From assembly GCF_900496995.4 (NCBI RefSeq), contig NC_044011.1:17578041-17642040 (forward strand): DNA of 64,000 nt, written 5' to 3'. Positions 61,440-64,000 of this stretch are shown here, piece after piece; positions within the stretch are counted from its first letter, which is position 1, and every line of letters starts with the position of its first letter. The notes under the pieces are model-generated. The model searched no databases. It worked only from the letters and a program-made list of their open reading frames with translations, and had not been told where the DNA came from. Both the position numbers and the translations under genes were made by a program. The stretch is from Aquila chrysaetos chrysaetos (Eukaryota; Chordata; Aves; Accipitriformes; Accipitridae).

Positions 61440-61720
61440 GCATCCCTTGTTTAAAAACCCGGGTCGTTATAAAACGATGAAAACCGCTCATTCCGCCGGT
61501 GCGAAAAACAAAACGGGCTTTTTCCCGCCGGCGCCCCGCCCCTGCTGCTGTTCCCGCCGGCGCCAGCAGGTGTCGCTGCGGCGCAGCAGCGTCTCCCCGG
61601 CCCGGCCCCGCCCCGCGGGAAATAACGCACCGGCGCGTGGCGGCGGCGGATAATAGCACAGACCCTTCCCCCCCCCCGCCCCGAAACCCCCAGAAATCGG
61701 AGCAGCACCTTGCTGGTTTA
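61440..61720. promoter_or_regulatory. CpG island, probable host gene promoter
   Basis: A sharp change from AT-rich DNA to dense CpG. It holds GC boxes of Sp1 type (cgccccgcccc near 61532-61542, ccccgccccgcggg near 61605) and two copies of TTCCCGCCGGCGCC at 61522-61535 and 61551-61564, 29 bp apart. The first is preceded by a T to give an E2F-like TTTCCCGC. On the plus strand TATAAAA sits at 61468-61474, just before the island. Possible plus-strand donors follow (GGGCAG|GTAACA at 61801, CTCTG|GTGAGC near 62000), and a weaker one exists on the minus strand near 61750. The direction and the gene served are not known. Long frames inside the island appear in several frames because GC-rich DNA has few stops, and they are not called as genes. 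Confidence 0.65.
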
Positions 61721-62805
61721 GTTCTACCCTTTCAGGTGTGCGGGAGATGCTCACCACCTCTTCCTGCGGACACAAGTACGATTGCAACGGGTTTAGGGCA
61801 GGTAACACTGACGTAAGGATTAGGACAACTCGGTCATGCCAATTGAGTAGTCCATCGCTTCAAACCAGTGCGTGGCTAACGCGAGCAGAGGTCAAAGCAC
61901 AAATAGCACTGAGCGCGTCCTTCGCCGCACTTCTCCAAATTCACCGACGAGCTTTGCTCTCCTCCTCCTGTAAAGCCAGCCCAAGCTCTGGTGAGCGCGA
62001 ACTTCAGCCGTCTCCTCGGCCTGGCCAGTCAGGAGTGGAACTGCTCAACAGCTTTCCTGGCCAAGCCAGCTACGCTTTGAGACCTCCTAGCTCTCTTACT
62101 CCTTTCGGTGTGATTCCTGCCAACCCATCACACCTGATTTTCCGCTGTGGCTTCTTGTACTTGACTCCTGGAGATGGCACGAGGCATTAAACAACACTTA
62201 GCAACTCAGTCATACTTGACTCGGAACTCCCCTCCCAACTCTGCAAGTAAAGGTCAGTCCTTTATTCACCAAGATCCCACCAAGACAGTCACAGGGGCAG
62301 AGCTGGCAATGGATTTCAGAAAGCACTGGATCTAATGTACTCCTACACGTGACAGAAGAAGCTTTCTTGTTTGCTAAATGAAACATCTGCAGTGCCTACA
62401 ATCAGAATTTTATTACCCTTAACAATTTAATATCAAGAGAAGCAATTTAATATCAAGCGACTATATTAGCTGTCAGTAATGTTATCAATATTACCAGTGG
62501 CTCTTAAACAAATGAAGCTGCTGCCCAGCAGGGCCAGATCACTAATTAGCAGGTCCCAAAGGCAGCCAGTTACTGTTAAAGTCAGTAAGGCTTAGAGGCT
62601 GGGCAGAACCTCTTCTTTTCTTTGTCCAGCTGCCAAAGCTTTCTGTACTAAGTTCACACAGATTCCTGGCATCAATATGAGTCAAGTCTTCCCTCAGGTC
62701 ACATACAGTATAGCACTTTCACAGGCTAAAGTCTGCCTTAAGTTCATAGCTTTCAAATCTTGGTATCTGATGCTAGGTTTGAAATTGTATCTTGAATCTC
62801 CACAG
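61721..62805. other. Region downstream of the CpG island
   Basis: It holds a 150-codon plus-strand frame (61738-62190) that I do not recognise, without a domain and with low-complexity Ser/Pro content. It may be first-exon, first-intron or untranslated sequence of whatever the CpG island drives. A short direct repeat 'caatttaatatcaag' occurs twice near 62424-62458. Confidence 0.4.
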
Positions 62806-62880
62806 GTATTGGGAACCTGCATGTACTACAGAGCAACTGAACCAGCAGCACTCAACCACCTCGAAGACATTTTTATTCAG
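62806..62880 (+). other. Candidate small exon
   Basis: A 75-base stretch is preceded by 'tctccacag' and followed by a consensus donor, CAG|GTAAGT (62881). It is open in one frame (VLGTCMYYRATEPAALNHLE...) and its length is a multiple of three. The pyrimidine tract before the acceptor is weak. It lies about 1.1-1.3 kb beyond the CpG island on the strand of its TATA-like box. It could equally be a non-coding exon or a chance match. Confidence 0.25.
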
Positions 62881-64000
62881 GTAAGTCTGTAAGAGCCTCT
62901 TTTTAAAATGTTTAACTGAAATTAAAATGTTCATTTGAAAATGTTGAGCTTAGTGTAAAATCTACGGTGTCTTCCATGGTCTGAACAGTTTATGTGGAAA
63001 GAAACTTTATTTCACTCAGTGATAATTTCAGTAAATAGTTTCCCACAAATAAGTGTCAACAACAATCAAAAACCAAAGATGACTTACTCTAGAAATATAT
63101 TTTTAATGCTAATGAACCTCTTCTCTTTGGTCAGAATATTTCACTTTTAACATACTTCTGCTTTTGTACCTCCTGCAATTTTAAACATATATGTATTTGA
63201 TTTTAATAGATATATAGTAAAACAGGAAAAAGAAACATGTGACAGGAAATTTACAAATTGCTAATTTTTGATTCTGCAGTAATGAGTAGCACTATTGTAC
63301 GTGTTTCCTTTCTGCAGTGGGAATTTAAAAGTCTAGAGCAAATGCAATAAATATGGCAGTGGTGAGCAGAGAGAGTGCTGCTCAAAATCACGTGCAGACA
63401 GTCTCTTGACAGAAATCTGCTTCCTTCAGTGTCTGCAGTTCTCACTATGCACTACAGCGCAACGTAAGCACTCCACAACAGAAACCAATACCAACAGGTA
63501 TTTGCAAGAGCCTCTTAAAATACAGTTTCCCCACCTCCTTTCAACACTAACACAACAGAGAATATAATAAGGTGCAGCTTTCTGACTAGGAATGCTCAAC
63601 AAGTCTCTAAAATGCCCTGCAATGTGGTGTATGCTTCTGACACAAGAGCCACTGCTGCCAGGTAGCCAGGAGCCCCACCAGACTCTAACATATCCTGGGG
63701 CTCGGCCATCTCAAGCTTAGTGGATGTTGCCTGTCAGGCAGTCTCAAAGAAAGCAGCCTCCCAGGGAAACCAGTCAACTGTGGGTCTAGGCCAGTACTTC
63801 TCAAGGAGGTAAAAATTAAGCTTACCTAGAAACAGTTAATGTAAATTGCAGACTAGGGTCAGATTCTGCTGTCCTTTGGCAGGATCAGAAGTACTCTGAC
63901 GGAACAAAAATATGAATCAGCAGCATAGTGTGAAATGAATCCTTTTGGCTGATGATATAACTGACAGTAAACTGAGCAGACTGTTGTAGCTCAGCATGCA
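62881..64000. other. Non-coding host DNA to the window edge
   Basis: No gene, repeat or structure that I can interpret. Confidence 0.55.

Noticed and set aside
61488-61816. Several 74-106-codon frames on both strands of the CpG island
   Set aside because: GC-rich DNA lacks stops. The frames overlap on both strands, some start only at GTG, and none has a recognisable domain.

Overview
The window looks like a stretch of bird nuclear genome. It is AT-rich, mostly non-coding vertebrate DNA with CR1 LINE fragments ending in the avian ATTCTATG-type 3' repeat, LTRs of avian endogenous-retrovirus type, and a single CpG island. I recognise no multi-exon host protein gene. Most short open frames outside the retrovirus look like chance ORFs. 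The species cannot be named from the sequence alone.

Layout: (1) 1-8265, non-coding, AT-rich. (2) 8271-9131, a solo LTR in minus orientation with a perfect 5-bp target-site duplication (catac). (3) 9137-20540, non-coding with relics of old interspersed repeats. (4) About 20540-21950, a decayed CR1-like LINE on the minus strand that still shows a reverse-transcriptase palm motif. (5) 21950-32720, non-coding, with a tiny CR1 tail near 25.4 kb. (6) 32724-33418, a truncated LTR fused directly to the 3' end of a CR1 element, then a minus-strand CR1 tail at 34519-34815. (7) 38616-45288, a complete, apparently very young endogenous retrovirus on the minus strand. (8) 45294-61400, non-coding. (9) A CpG island at 61440-61720 that is probably a host promoter, followed by one candidate small exon near 62.8 kb.

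The provirus is the main object here. It has 443-bp LTRs that read as identical, a 5-bp duplication (ccata), a tRNA-Lys(1,2)-type primer site, and full-length gag and pol frames without internal breaks. It has no env. Pol carries protease, reverse transcriptase, RNase H and integrase with all catalytic residues present, and its features fit class III (ERV-L-like) elements. Two points are unusual. The 653-residue Gag starts with a strongly hydrophobic region containing about three possible membrane segments. Gag and pol lie in the same reading frame, separated by one UAG codon that is followed by a hairpin whose loop can pair downstream. That arrangement suggests Gag-Pol is made by stop-codon readthrough rather than frameshifting. 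Together these suggest an intact, env-less, membrane-associated element that may still be mobile or insertionally polymorphic in its host.
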